Source: Ciona intestinalis (taxonomy: Eukaryota > Chordata > Ascidiacea > Phlebobranchia > Cionidae). Taken from it: DNA of 64,000 nucleotides. The notes under the pieces were generated by a model. That model was given only the letters and a program-made list of their open reading frames with translations. It had not been told where the DNA came from and searched no databases. Location: positions 1-64,000 of the forward strand of contig NW_004190399.2 in assembly GCF_000224145.3 (NCBI RefSeq), given 5' to 3'. Both the position numbers and the translations under genes were made by a program. Position 1 is the stretch's first letter. The number at the start of each line of letters is the position of its first letter. Shown here one piece after another: positions 22,704 through 33,100 of the stretch.

Positions 22704-23315
22704 GGCTTCAAGCACAGCGCGTTTTTCAAATAATTAGAAACACGTGCGAGAAGAAGGCGACGTCTGGATTCGGTGGTTCGCTATTTATTGTCGAGTTTAG
22801 AACTACGAATTACAGGTTTTGTTCAGTTTGTATGTATTGTAGTGGGTGCGTTAGCTTTGTTATGTATTATACTTATAGCAATGCATTATGCCCGGTATAA
22901 TGTATTTACATTATATACTACAATACATATACCGCGTATGTATATGTATATATATTGCAATGCATATGTATTGTAGTTAAATATTAGAATTGTAGTTATA
23001 GCTATGCATTGGACTTGGTATATGTTGTAATGTATAGGGTTGTTAAGTGTGTTACAACCGTATGTAACCATATTATATATGCTATAGTTGAGTTTCAGGT
23101 ATTCGCATGCGTTATGCGTGTATTTGTGTAAGGTGTGAGTTTAGAGTAATAATTAATAATTAGAAATTGTAGCTCTATTCAGCAGCTGGAGCCAGTGTTA
23201 TAAGTTATACTGTATTTAGTGGGGTACATCAACAGGTTGAGTTGAAATTGTCGCGATTTAACGTTTCGTTTATTTTTCAGATTTTTTTTTATGAATGGTT
23301 TATTAAAAGTACTTA

Positions 23316-26300
23316 ATGTTGTCTTATATATCGCATTGTTACGTCATCATCAACCTTGTTATATACGTAAGTGTCTTGTGTTTGACAGCGCGCATGGGGT
23401 GCTGTGTATTTAAGATTTATAAAGTTAAATATTATGCCGTAACTCGTAAGCGGGCACGAGTTGTTTGAAACAGAACACCCGTGTTATAATGACTCTGCCA
23501 CGCGACGTTAAAAAAGTTACATTTATTCATATATATTTTTGAATACGATAACGAATCGTGTTTACCTAATAGCAAAAAGTATTTACGGTAAAACGACAAT
23601 CGTTAAAACACGCTATGTGCAAGAACTGTATACACCATGTGTGTCTGGTGAACGCGTTACCTTATAAGACATGGTGTATTTACCCCGAGGTTTTCAATGA
23701 GTTAAAATGTTTTTTATTCGCAGGTTTCCAGTGAAGGCTCTTTCCAATTGAAGTTGTTGGATCTAGTTAATAGAAACGGTGTAACTGGAGCCGGTGTTTG
23801 TTGTTCGAACGACTTGTTTCCTAATTGCCGACAACAATGCAGAAGCTCAATCCGCGTGTGTTTAAAGCACTACCAAGCTATTGTAGAGCCAGAAGCCCCT
23901 TGTACGTTTGGTAATTACTCAACCCCAGCGATTGGTGGCAACTCGTTCGTCCCTGATAATACATCTTATGTACGACGTCACCCGATACGGTTCGATTTCA
24001 ATTTTCGATGGCCGGTAAGTAACTTAACTGTAAACACATGGGTAATATTTGAAATTAAGGTAAAACACAAGAAGGATACGTTTAGCACATAATACATTAT
24101 TGTGGCGACAACACATGCGTGTATTTGTGTATAGGGTTGGATGGGAAACCACCATCGCATAAATCTTAATTTCCTGATCGGGTTTTTAACTAAATAACGC
24201 GCTTTGTTGTGAGGATGCGGGTTTATAATTCTGTAAATATTCCTTGTTTACTACAAAATGGGACGATAAAGAGAATGAAAACATGCCCAGTTTCACCACT
24301 GACAAAATGGTGGGAAGTTACGGTTCATGGGAATAATTGAAACTCTTCCGCTTGGTGAAGCTGCATTTGTGGGTTTTCAAACAAGCCAAACTCAAATCAT
24401 TTACGTTTTATGCTTTTTAAATTTAACTTTTGGCAGTCTTATTATAAAACATTTGTGTCTTTAAATGTCCATAAATTTTGTTTTTTTTATTAAAATGTCT
24501 TCGAACTACAAGCTATATTGAACCTGTCTTATAAATTATCTATTATTATCCAGGGCTCGTTTTCGATGATCGTGGACATCTTACACGAGGATAGACGACA
24601 CACAGGTGAAAATTGATTTGATTGTTTAGTCCCCGCTAAGCAGCTGCTTCGCTCGCCAGCTTTGCTTCTCTATATCAATATAACGACGGTTGGCGCACGA
24701 GACTTGAGCGGCGTTTACAAATTATTACCGTTCCACGAAACATGGCTGTTAATCGTTGTAACTTACGAACGCAAGAAAACGCTTAAATATTTACGCCATT
24801 TATTGGCTTAAGCTGCAAGAATTAACAGCTTAAATTGCTACTAAATGTATTTTTCATGAAACATCGGCAGTATGTTTATATACACTATATATGTTGTTAT
24901 ATTTGTGTACCAAAATATCTCGTATATTTAATCGATTGATCGATAATATTTGGGGCAATATGATACACTCGTTACTGCATATGTATGTTTGTATAGAAGG
25001 TGGGGGTAAGATGGCACATGTATCCCTTTTTATATTATTGTCTTATTTAGTAGTAAACAAAGAATATTTATAGAATTGTATAACCGTATCCTCATGACGA
25101 TAAAGAAATATGGGGCATTATGTGATAACTGTATCACCCTTACCCCAAACTACTATATTTGTACATTATCGTATTATAACCCGTACATTATATCTACAGA
25201 GCCACCTCGTACAATAACACGCATGATCGTCAGCAACGGCAACCTATTAACCCAAGCACACAACGATGATACATGGCATACGCCCCCGCCGTATATTAGC
25301 CATGGAGTGGAACTGCGCTACGCTTATAGAGTTAAATGCAAGGTGCATTTATATGGTAGTGACTGCGCAACGCATTGTCACCCAAGGAATGACGTGTTTG
25401 GGCATTTTACTTGTGATATGCATGGAAACAAAGTCTGTATGCCTGGGTGGATGGATACTGGGGGAACGAAGTATTGCACTACACGTAAGTATAGTTATTT
25501 TTACTATGTTACATACGTGGTAACTTGTAAGCGGGCGCTATAGGTGTATGAAACAGAACACCCGTCTTATAACGATTGTCATTGCCTCTCCATGCGAGGA
25601 TAAATAAGTTACACTCATTTTTGGTGCAGTTAATTCAAATATACTGTTTAGACTTTTGTTACCACTTCAACTTATATAAACCCTTATTTTCACAGCAATA
25701 TGTTTGAACGGTTGCAACACACAGCGAGGATATTGTCAAGCACCAAACCAATGCATGTGAGTTACTTATTAAAGGTTCTTATAAGTAAATAAGCTCACAG
25801 TGGTAGCAGAGCCAAGCCTCGAACCTGCTCTAACTAATGTGCCATAGCTATAGTTGTAATTGTTGTTGTTGTTCCTATTAAAAATGCCCAAGAACCCCGC
25901 AGCCTCAAGCATCGAGCCTGTATTCTCTGGTCTAGAAGCGAGCGCTTTACAAAACATTATGTATTGTTGTTGTAATTGTTATTATTTCAGATGCAAAGTT
26001 GGTTGGAGAGGGAAGTTATGCAACGAGTGTTCGACGACCCCAGGTTGCATGCATGGAACTTGTGAGAGACCATTCCAATGTAATTGTAGACGGGGGTGGG
26101 GGGGATTGTATTGTAATCAAGGTAGGTGTAATATGGGTTATCCATGGTTGCTACTACTATGCCTATATTCTAAGCCAGGGTTCCCAAATTGGGGGTTGCG
26201 TAACAAATTTAGGGGTTTATACTAATTAGATTATACTAATTTTACACAAAGTGCCGCATATATTATTATTATCCTTTTCTGAACAATTCTAGGAGATTAA

Positions 26301-28186
26301 AAGAGGGTTGTGAGCAGTTTTGAAAGCCCTGGTTGAAACTATCGCATTGTACCCCATCTTATTCTTACAGATTTAAACTACTGTACAAACCACCACCCCT
26401 GTCTTAATGGGGGGTTGTGTACAAATAGTGGCGAGGGAAGTTATACATGTACATGTCAAGTTGGTTATATTGGCCGTATGTGCCAATACAGGATCAGCAT
26501 GTGTTCGTCCAATCCATGTAATAATGGGGGAGAATGTGTGGTGAGTATGTTACATGTCTTGCAATGTATATGTTTATAATATATGTGTGTTGTTTGCTTT
26601 GTAGTGTTTAGAATGTCTGGTATAGTATAGTTAGACACTTGCATTGCAACTAGAGGACACCGGGTTTAATGCTTGATGCGGCTACCATTGTGGACACATG
26701 TGATCACTAGCTTGGGTAAAACACCTATGGAACCCAGTGGTCAGTCATGTCTGAACAGTCAACCATACAGAAAAGCAATCACCCCCAAAGTAACATAGGT
26801 TGTAACCCCATAAGAAATAGAACACTCGTGTCATAGCGATTATTGTCGTTGACCCGGAGCATAAAGATAAATAACTTACATTCACAAAATTAAAGTTTAA
26901 TTTTTCACAGGATACCAATGAGGGGTACAAGTGTTTATGTCGCAATGGTTTTTATGGCGTGCATTGTGATGTCACACATGTCACTTGTCGTAACTCCCCA
27001 TGTCATAATGGTGGGTTATGTATCCAACAACATGACCATTATGAATGCCAATGTACAAACCAGTGGTCCGGCTTCAACTGCGAAATAAGTTTGAACCCTT
27101 GTAATTCTAACCCATGTTTAAACGGTAAGTGGGACGAATATGAAGAGTGACAAATATAACCTGTTTAAACACTTCTGTCATAAACTGTAGCAGGGCACGA
27201 GGTGTATAAACAGCACACCGATGGTTTAACGACTATTTAATAAATAAGTTACATTTGAACACAATGTATATGATGGAACATAATAATACATATGTCCACT
27301 TATTATGCCGTTAGTTAGAATTGATTTTTGCTTGCTGCACGTTTAGCAATATTCTGTGTATGTTGTCAAATAATAATTGTTATATGCAGGTGGTACTTGC
27401 ATGATACACAACACTGGTTTCAAATGTAAATGTCCCATTGGTTATATTGGTGATGATTGTGGTGTTGATATATGCAGCAACAACCCATGTTTGCATGGTG
27501 GTACTTGTGTAGCTCTGAAGTACGGCACGCGTTGTAAATGTACAAGCGGGTACATTGGCAAGATATGTGGGGATATACGAGGGTGTTTACCAACTCTATG
27601 TCAGAATGGTGGAGGTTGTCCTACTACTCTAACAGGCCCTCAACATAGTTGCATATGTGGGTTCGCATTCACACTCAATTCTTGCGAGACGGTTGAAAAA
27701 AATTGCGGAATTAATTTCTGTAATAAAGAAGATTGCCGAGATTCTTCAGGGCGTTGCGAGTGTTTGAAAAACTTCAATTGCTCTGTATATTTCCACCAAC
27801 CAACCCCAACCATGAAACCACAACCACCCAGCAAGCTCATCATATTAAACCAACCAAACACATCACAATTCAATACAACGCACTGGATTGCGATTTCCTT
27901 CTGCGTTGGAACCATAGTATTAATACTGATCCTTACATGGGCGTGCATTCTATACAACCGAACCAACCGAAACAGATCAACCAAACCTGACACCTCTACG
28001 CCAACTGACACAACACCCACAACACAAGAAGTAGACACACCTCCTACTCTGGCTACAAAAGTTGAAGTTAACTTTACAGATGAGGTCAACCACCTGCTTG
28101 AACCAGAGGCAAGGGTGGAGTTACCGTGTTCAAATTGTTCACATCATAAAAACCAAACAACATCGACAACAAAAATGGTTCGTTAA
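23316..28186 (+). CDS. Delta: Delta-type Notch ligand (DSL family)
   Basis: Nine exons: 23316-23366, 23724-24014, 24554-24605, 25200-25484, 25696-25756, 25991-26121, 26371-26540, 26911-27124, 27390-28186; 683 aa. Exon 1 gives a short hydrophobic leader ([17 protein letters not shown]), chosen because its GTAAGT donor is in phase 0; its weak form makes the start the least sure part. The MNNL region follows ([26 protein letters not shown]), then the DSL domain ([23 protein letters not shown]). About eight EGF repeats follow, the first two of the Delta/OSM-11 type (GRYC-like GKLC, GCMHGTC), with a degenerate ninth Cys-rich patch. The membrane segment is about [19 protein letters not shown]. The ~80-residue tail is Thr/Pro-rich. 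Family role: binds Notch on the neighbouring cell and triggers its cleavage by endocytic pulling. No Jagged-type Cys-rich domain is present. The stop after MVR may be bypassed by splicing (see 28376). Confidence 0.93.
24150..24315 (+). repeat. TA-flanked MITE copy
   Basis: GAGGATGCGGGTTTATAATT, CTTGTTTACTACAAAATGGG and ACATGCCCAGTTTCACC match the family inner and right parts. It lies in Delta intron 24015-24553. Confidence 0.65.
25000..25165 (+). repeat. TA-flanked MITE copy in opposite sense
   Basis: Starts GGTGGGGGTAAGATGGCACA and ends TATCACCCTTACCCCAAACT, with both inverted ends still visible. It ends 35 bp before the DSL exon acceptor (25200) of Delta. Confidence 0.75.
25505..25615 (+). 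repeat. SINE tail beside the Delta DSL exon
   Basis: GTTACATACGTGGTAACTTG through GAGGATAAATAAGTTACACT starts 20 bp past the GTAAGT donor of exon 25200-25484. If that donor is skipped, the frame reads on into the SINE and stops after about 19 extra codons. Confidence 0.85.
26615..26885 (+). repeat. Full-length composite SINE, diverged
   Basis: Head (GACACTTGCATTGCAACTAG, CGGGTTTAATGCTTGATGCG, GCTACCATTGTGG), middle (AACCCAGTGGTCA, AACAGTCAACCATACAGAAA) and tail (CATAGCGATTATTGTCG, AAGATAAATAACTTACATTC) are in order. It lies in Delta intron 26541-26910. Confidence 0.8.
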
Positions 28187-28375
28187 GTTAAATATTATTG
28201 CTATAAATAATCATTGTTAAAACAAGACATAAATATAAACATAGTCGCAATATATGTGCTGGTATTAAAGCTAAAACTGTTATATGTTAATCACTGGGCT
28301 GTTACTTTAACTTGTCCAACCTCCCGACTATATTCTCCCATGTTCTAAAATATTAAAACTTCATGTTTATTCCAG

Positions 28376-28453
28376 GGCGACCCCCCAACCCACGAAGGTG
28401 CTCGGTGCCCGACGTATGAGGAGGCGTGCGAGGATTCACCGTGTTTGCCATGA
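28376..28453 (+). CDS. Possible alternative last exon of Delta
   Basis: A clean acceptor (TTTATTCCAG) opens a 25-codon frame ending in TGA: GDPPTHEGARCPTYEEACED, then SPCLP. If Delta exon 9 used the weak donor ATG/GTTCGT near 28178, phase 0 would join this tail to TTSTTKM and replace the MVR stop. The acidic, Tyr-containing tail would suit a Delta cytoplasmic end. The donor is far from consensus, so this stays a hypothesis. The other frame of the same block leads into 28761-28862 through a GAG/GTGGGT donor. Confidence 0.35.
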   Translation, partial: GDPPTHEGARCPTYEEACEDSPCLP

Positions 28454-28760
28454 GGTGGGTGTTGTGGTTGTGGTATGCATGTTCTATACTGTGTTGTTAA
28501 CATGAGATGCGCATTGTATTCATCATACTGTATGACAACAACTTATGGTGTACAAACGATTTATATATTTTGCCAACACAAAGCAAAAACAATCGTTTAA
28601 TAATAATAGTATAGATTTACTAAACATATGAACAATTCTTGCTTGAATCTCTGACCCCATGATGTGCCTAGCTGTAGGACTTTACTCATGTAGAAATGTG
28701 CAGACTTAACTTATACAGTATAAAACTTTGAGAAAAAATTAACATTTTTTTACATTTTAG

Positions 28761-28862
28761 GTGATTAAAGGCAAACCAAGAAATTTCTACTTTTGCACAC
28801 GAGAATGCGCCAAAAGTCATTGGGACTTTACCGGCCAAATATTACTTTGTTGTTTAAAGTAA
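28761..28862 (+). CDS. Orphan exon-like segment with a Cys pattern
   Basis: After a pyrimidine-rich acceptor (TTTTTTTACATTTTAG) a 33-codon frame ends in TAA. It encodes KPRNFYFCTRECAKSHWDFT. The CTREC spacing with an upstream CHE (from 28376-28453 read in another frame) recalls small zinc-binding fingers of TRASH/MYM style, but the family is not recognised. Joined to an ATG at 28418 it would make a 46-residue protein. No upstream gene was matched. Confidence 0.3.
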   Translation: MIKGKPRNFYFCTRECAKSHWDFTGQILLCCLK

Positions 28863-29045
28863 CAAGCGTGGTAGCTTTCATATTTTTGTATAAAAGTCAG
28901 ACAATCGTAATTTTTTGCCAGAATTATTGCAGTTAATGTTATAAATACAATCGTGAATAATTGTTTAAATGCTTGTTGTTTAATGAATGCAAACGTATTC
29001 TATATGGGTGAGGCCTTGCAGTGAGGCATGGTCATGGGACCTGAG

Positions 29046-29225
29046 ATACAATTGTATACTGATCCTTTGCGGGATAGACCTTACCTAGTTTACCAACGCT
29101 ATAACTACGATACCCATGAAATAACAACTGTACTTAATGTTTACGTCATACCCACTACCACTACGTCATCGCCTATTCTCTACGTTGAACCAGTGATGTC
29201 ACTAACTACCCAGCCCATTGTTTGA
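29046..29225 (+). CDS. Orphan terminal-exon-like frame, 59 codons
   Basis: The frame starts where a single 97-bp repeat unit stops (GGGACCTGAG acts as the possible acceptor) and encodes TDPLRDRPYLVYQRYNYDTH, a Thr-rich stretch and the end LTTQPIV, then TGA. AATAAA follows 38 nt later at 29263. The composition looks like protein rather than noise. It may be the true last exon of a Delta isoform or the end of a separate short transcript. Confidence 0.35.
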   Translation: MQLYTDPLRDRPYLVYQRYNYDTHEITTVLNVYVIPTTTTSSPILYVEPVMSLTTQPIV

Positions 29226-29262
29226 CTACCAACACACAGTCATATCAGTAATATACCATCAC

Positions 29263-29268
29263 AATAAA
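29263..29268 (+). terminator. Poly(A) signal AATAAA
   Basis: AATAAA 38 nt past the orphan frame stop and 1.08 kb past the Delta stop; the most likely 3' end for transcripts from this strand before SPATA18. Confidence 0.45.
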
Positions 29269-30184
29269 CATTCATTTATTAATTTAAACACAACCGATGT
29301 AAAAGCCCACCCCATTCTACATTGCGTAATCCTGGTTATCGCAAACAAACCTTAGAATTAAACAAAGAAAATCAAACGATCGGACAGATAATTTTCAACA
29401 AATATCGCATATACCACATAAAATATGTCAGCTATTATATATTTACGCGGTATTTATACACCAAGTAGAATTTGTACGTAAATGCAACGTCGTCTGCTTT
29501 GTGTTAAAATTACGCGCAACAAGAGCGAAACCTTACGGCGTTTAAAATATACATCAGTTAGCGTACCAACTTGCAAATTTTACTTATCCGAAGTTTCTGA
29601 GCATTTTATTATTAATAAACGTGTTTTGAAAGTATTTTAAATAATAAATACCAGTTTTTATGATAAAACGATCCTATAACCAAATACAACTACTGTATAA
29701 CCATTCTATGCGCATAGCAATGTAAACAGGCTACTGCGCATGCGTAGCGTCCCCAGTTTCCAAAATCTGATGAGAAAATAAACATTGGAATTCCAAGTAA
29801 CCAGATACTTGTAAAACATGTGTTTCCGGAACATTTAAAACCCTGTATTGCTAATTTGTCAAGAGCTACTGAAGCTATTTGATTGGAGTCGCAAAAACAG
29901 ACGCAATATGCGAAAAAATATTAAAGTTTGTGGAAAATAAATATTCTTTTTAATAATTTAAAAGTTGTTTTGCGAGCACAGTTATTGTAAGAGCTCAACA
30001 GACCGTGTAGTTTACGAAATGGATGTACCAGACAGTGTTATAAGCGTGTTTCTGAAAGTTCTGGAGTCTTTATTAAACATTATACCAAAAAGTTTAAATA
30101 TAAAGTAGTTCTGTTTAGTCTAGTAATAATTATTAACACACCTTGTATTTTGTTTAAAGATTTTAGAGTCTGGTTGTTGTAAAA

Positions 30185-33100
30185 ATGGCAGAAACGATTC
30201 GAAAATTATCGCAGGGTTCTTCGTATTCTGTGTTGCAAGATAAGATTAACTCATTAAAAGATGGATACTCGGTAACTAAGTGAATGTAACCTATTTTTCC
30301 TTGCATGGCTGGGCACTGACAGTTGTTATAACACGGGTGTTATGTTTCATACACCTCATGTCCGCTTACGAGTTACCACCTATGTAACTTTGTGGTTGAT
30401 TGTTTTTTTTTGTATGGCTGAAAATTTAGACAAATTAGCGACCAATGGTTGTGCTCCATATTAAAATCAAATATACACGGTAGCAACTTTCACATTGTTA
30501 TCCCCCCAACAGTTAAACACATGCGACACCAACCTCGGCCACATTTGTGAATTGATTGAACTCACCTCGAAGATACAAAACCAACTTTTCACGGCGATGA
30601 GTCTCACTGCATCAGAGGGGGGAACGTATGGAGGGGTTGATACTTTAAAAAGTCGGTTGTTACCTTGGCTGGGAACGAGTTTTATGACTTCTGGTGGAAC
30701 TGTGACCTCAGATACCAGCTTGGCTTTGTTGAAGGTACTGGTTGAAGTTAACATGCCCTGTAGTTCTGGCTATTACACCCACAATTAGTTGTTGAAGCTA
30801 TTGCAACAAATTTTGCCTTTCTTTCTCAAATTCAAAGCCCTATCTGTAGCATATGGGTGAGGTTCTACAGTGGGGAATGCCAAGGAAGCTAGGATTACCC
30901 CAGAGTTCACCCATTACCCCAACCCACACTTTAAGCCACAATTTGCTAGATTTTAATATTCCCCCAAACCTTTTAGGAATCCGTTGAGAAAGATCGTAAA
31001 ATCTCGGAGCTGAAGATAAAACACGACAACGATATGATGCAAATGGAAGCCGAGCTTTCGGAAGCAAAGGGGGAGTTGGATTTAACACGAGATGAGTATG
31101 TGATGTCATAACTGTTTATGTGATGTCATAGTGTGATTGTGCGTTTACGTTCCTATAGAATATTTTGTATTGTGATGAAATATATTGTGTGTATAAATAT
31201 CCCACATCCTCCTACATGCCAAACATAATAACCACGTGTCAGGTTACATGTGTGACATACTTCCTTGTCGCCTTATGGTGACAACCCCCCAACCTATTGC
31301 CACACCCCCTATTTATACCGGTTATATGCTCAACTGGGAAACAACACAGTGGCCAAATATAATTAAAGGTATTGTTTGCTTATATTCATGACACCAAATA
31401 TGCAATGAAAGGTTTTTAAATTGCCAGGGACGTAAACGCAGATATTAACTCATTAAACCAACAACCTCAAACTTTTTATAATGCAGGGGAGGCAAGGATA
31501 GTTAGACACACAATCCTGTAAAAAAATGTTTACTAGAAAATGCAGTGTAAAAAATTTTAATGCCACCCTGCACCCAGGATTGGCGCCCATGTTTTCAATA
31601 CAATTTTGCACCAATTTACATTAAAAGTGAAAAAGTTCTTAATGTCCAAAACCCCATGTAACACATTGTAACAAGTTATTGCAGTGCTGCGCAACATCAA
31701 ATTTGTTTTTAATATTTACAGTGTTAACACAACATTTTTGCATGAAAAAAGGGTTTAAAAAAAATTGAATATAAAAAAAGTTTTAAAAAAGTATTGCGCA
31801 ATTTTTACCAAAAAAGCATCTGGCAACACTGCTCTCATGTTACCAGAGTAACTAAGTTAGGCTTGTGTTCGTATTTCATTACCTTAAAAGCCCATGCCAT
31901 GAATATCAAATCTATTGTTTGGCATTTGAAGGGCATTCTGTTTGTATACATAGTTTAAAAGGATAATACCCCCATAGCGTAACTAGAGCCTTGTTATTAC
32001 AATGAAACGACTCTTTATTCATTCCATCTTTACACCACAGACTCAACAGCAGCCAGGCGGACTTGGAGAAGACGAAAGTAGAATCAGGAGGAACCATGCT
32101 AGCTTCCGAGGAAGAAATTATTTTACTGAGAGCTGAGTAAGATATTATTTGATTTAAATATTGTGTTATAAAAAAAGGGATCTTCTGGCAATTTATTTGT
32201 TTGTTATATTAAACCAACATAAAAGGTTGGTTCTTAAATATATTAAACTTTTATGCTAGAAGATCAGATTTTTCGAAATATATTATACCTGTAGTGTTCC
32301 CAGTAGATTATTTATCGGTAAAAAAGTTTGTATTTTTCAATATTTTTAGTTATTTTTTTCTAACTTCTAAACAATATTTAAAAAACACATTTAAAACGTA
32401 ATATGTTTTGTATTGTTTTTAGTTTGTAGGTTCAAACAGGAAAAAAATTTGTATGAATAATAATAGTATTTGTAATTTACAAATATTTGTTTATGTATTT
32501 ATATATATTGTATATAGATTATAGTCTGACCATTTTCCATGTATTGAACTTATGCCTTGCAATCATATATGAAATTAACGTATGCAATGTTTCAATATCA
32601 CATAAGCCAATACACATATATTATTATCAAGTTAACCCTTAATTGAAATAAATAATTGGTCAATACATAAATATACCACACACAAATATTAAAGTCCACT
32701 AGATCAGATGCCCACTCTATTATAGTGGTTGGTAGCACCAGTAGTTAAGTGTATGAGTGTGTACAAGCACCATTCATATTACAATAGATCTTTAACCCTC
32801 AATCATAAGTTAACATTCTAATACCGGTACTAAACTACTTTAAATGCCTATGGGAATATAATGTGCTTGTTGTATACCATCCACGTGTGTAAAATACATA
32901 CCATACTTATTTATGATTGAACTTAGGCCTACAATGATATAATACATATACTATGGCTTGACAGTGAGCATGAGGTTTATGAATACCACGTGTGTCTGAT
33001 GAATAAAATAGGCGCCAAACCTGGGGTGGCAGGGTAAGCAGGCCTACCCTGGGATTATATACACTGCATTATTGAGTAAACATTACAACCAATAAGTTAG

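Larger units (their letters stand above)
21679..23315. other. Divergent spacer between SoxD and Delta
   Basis: Both promoters should lie here. The content seen is a 71-bp tandem array (21960-22370), two CRE-type sites in inverted arrangement (22631-22703) and an AT-rich stretch with TATAT runs (22890-23070). No TATA box could be assigned to either gene. A TTTATTTTTCAG at 23270-23281 looks like a splice acceptor 35 nt before the Delta start codon; it would suit an upstream exon or SL trans-splicing, which tunicates use. Confidence 0.5.
28187..30184. other. Spacer between Delta and SPATA18
   Basis: The left part holds three exon-like segments (28376-28453, 28761-28862, 29046-29225) and an AATAAA at 29263. 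The right part (29280-30184) is AT-rich with no clear promoter motif. A 27-codon ATG frame at 30019-30102 lies upstream of the SPATA18 start; it could be a leader ORF but has no support beyond being open. Confidence 0.45.

Noticed and set aside
22773-22976. Hydrophobic frame upstream of Delta (possible signal peptide)
   Set aside because: It has no ATG at the start (opens with GTG) and no donor in phase with the Delta exon at 23724. The exon at 23316-23366 fits better.
23291-23366. Alternative Delta leader from ATG 23291 ([17 protein letters not shown])
   Set aside because: It looks like a good signal peptide but reaches the GTAAGT donor in phase 1, which puts a stop into the next exon. The ATG at 23316 keeps phase 0.
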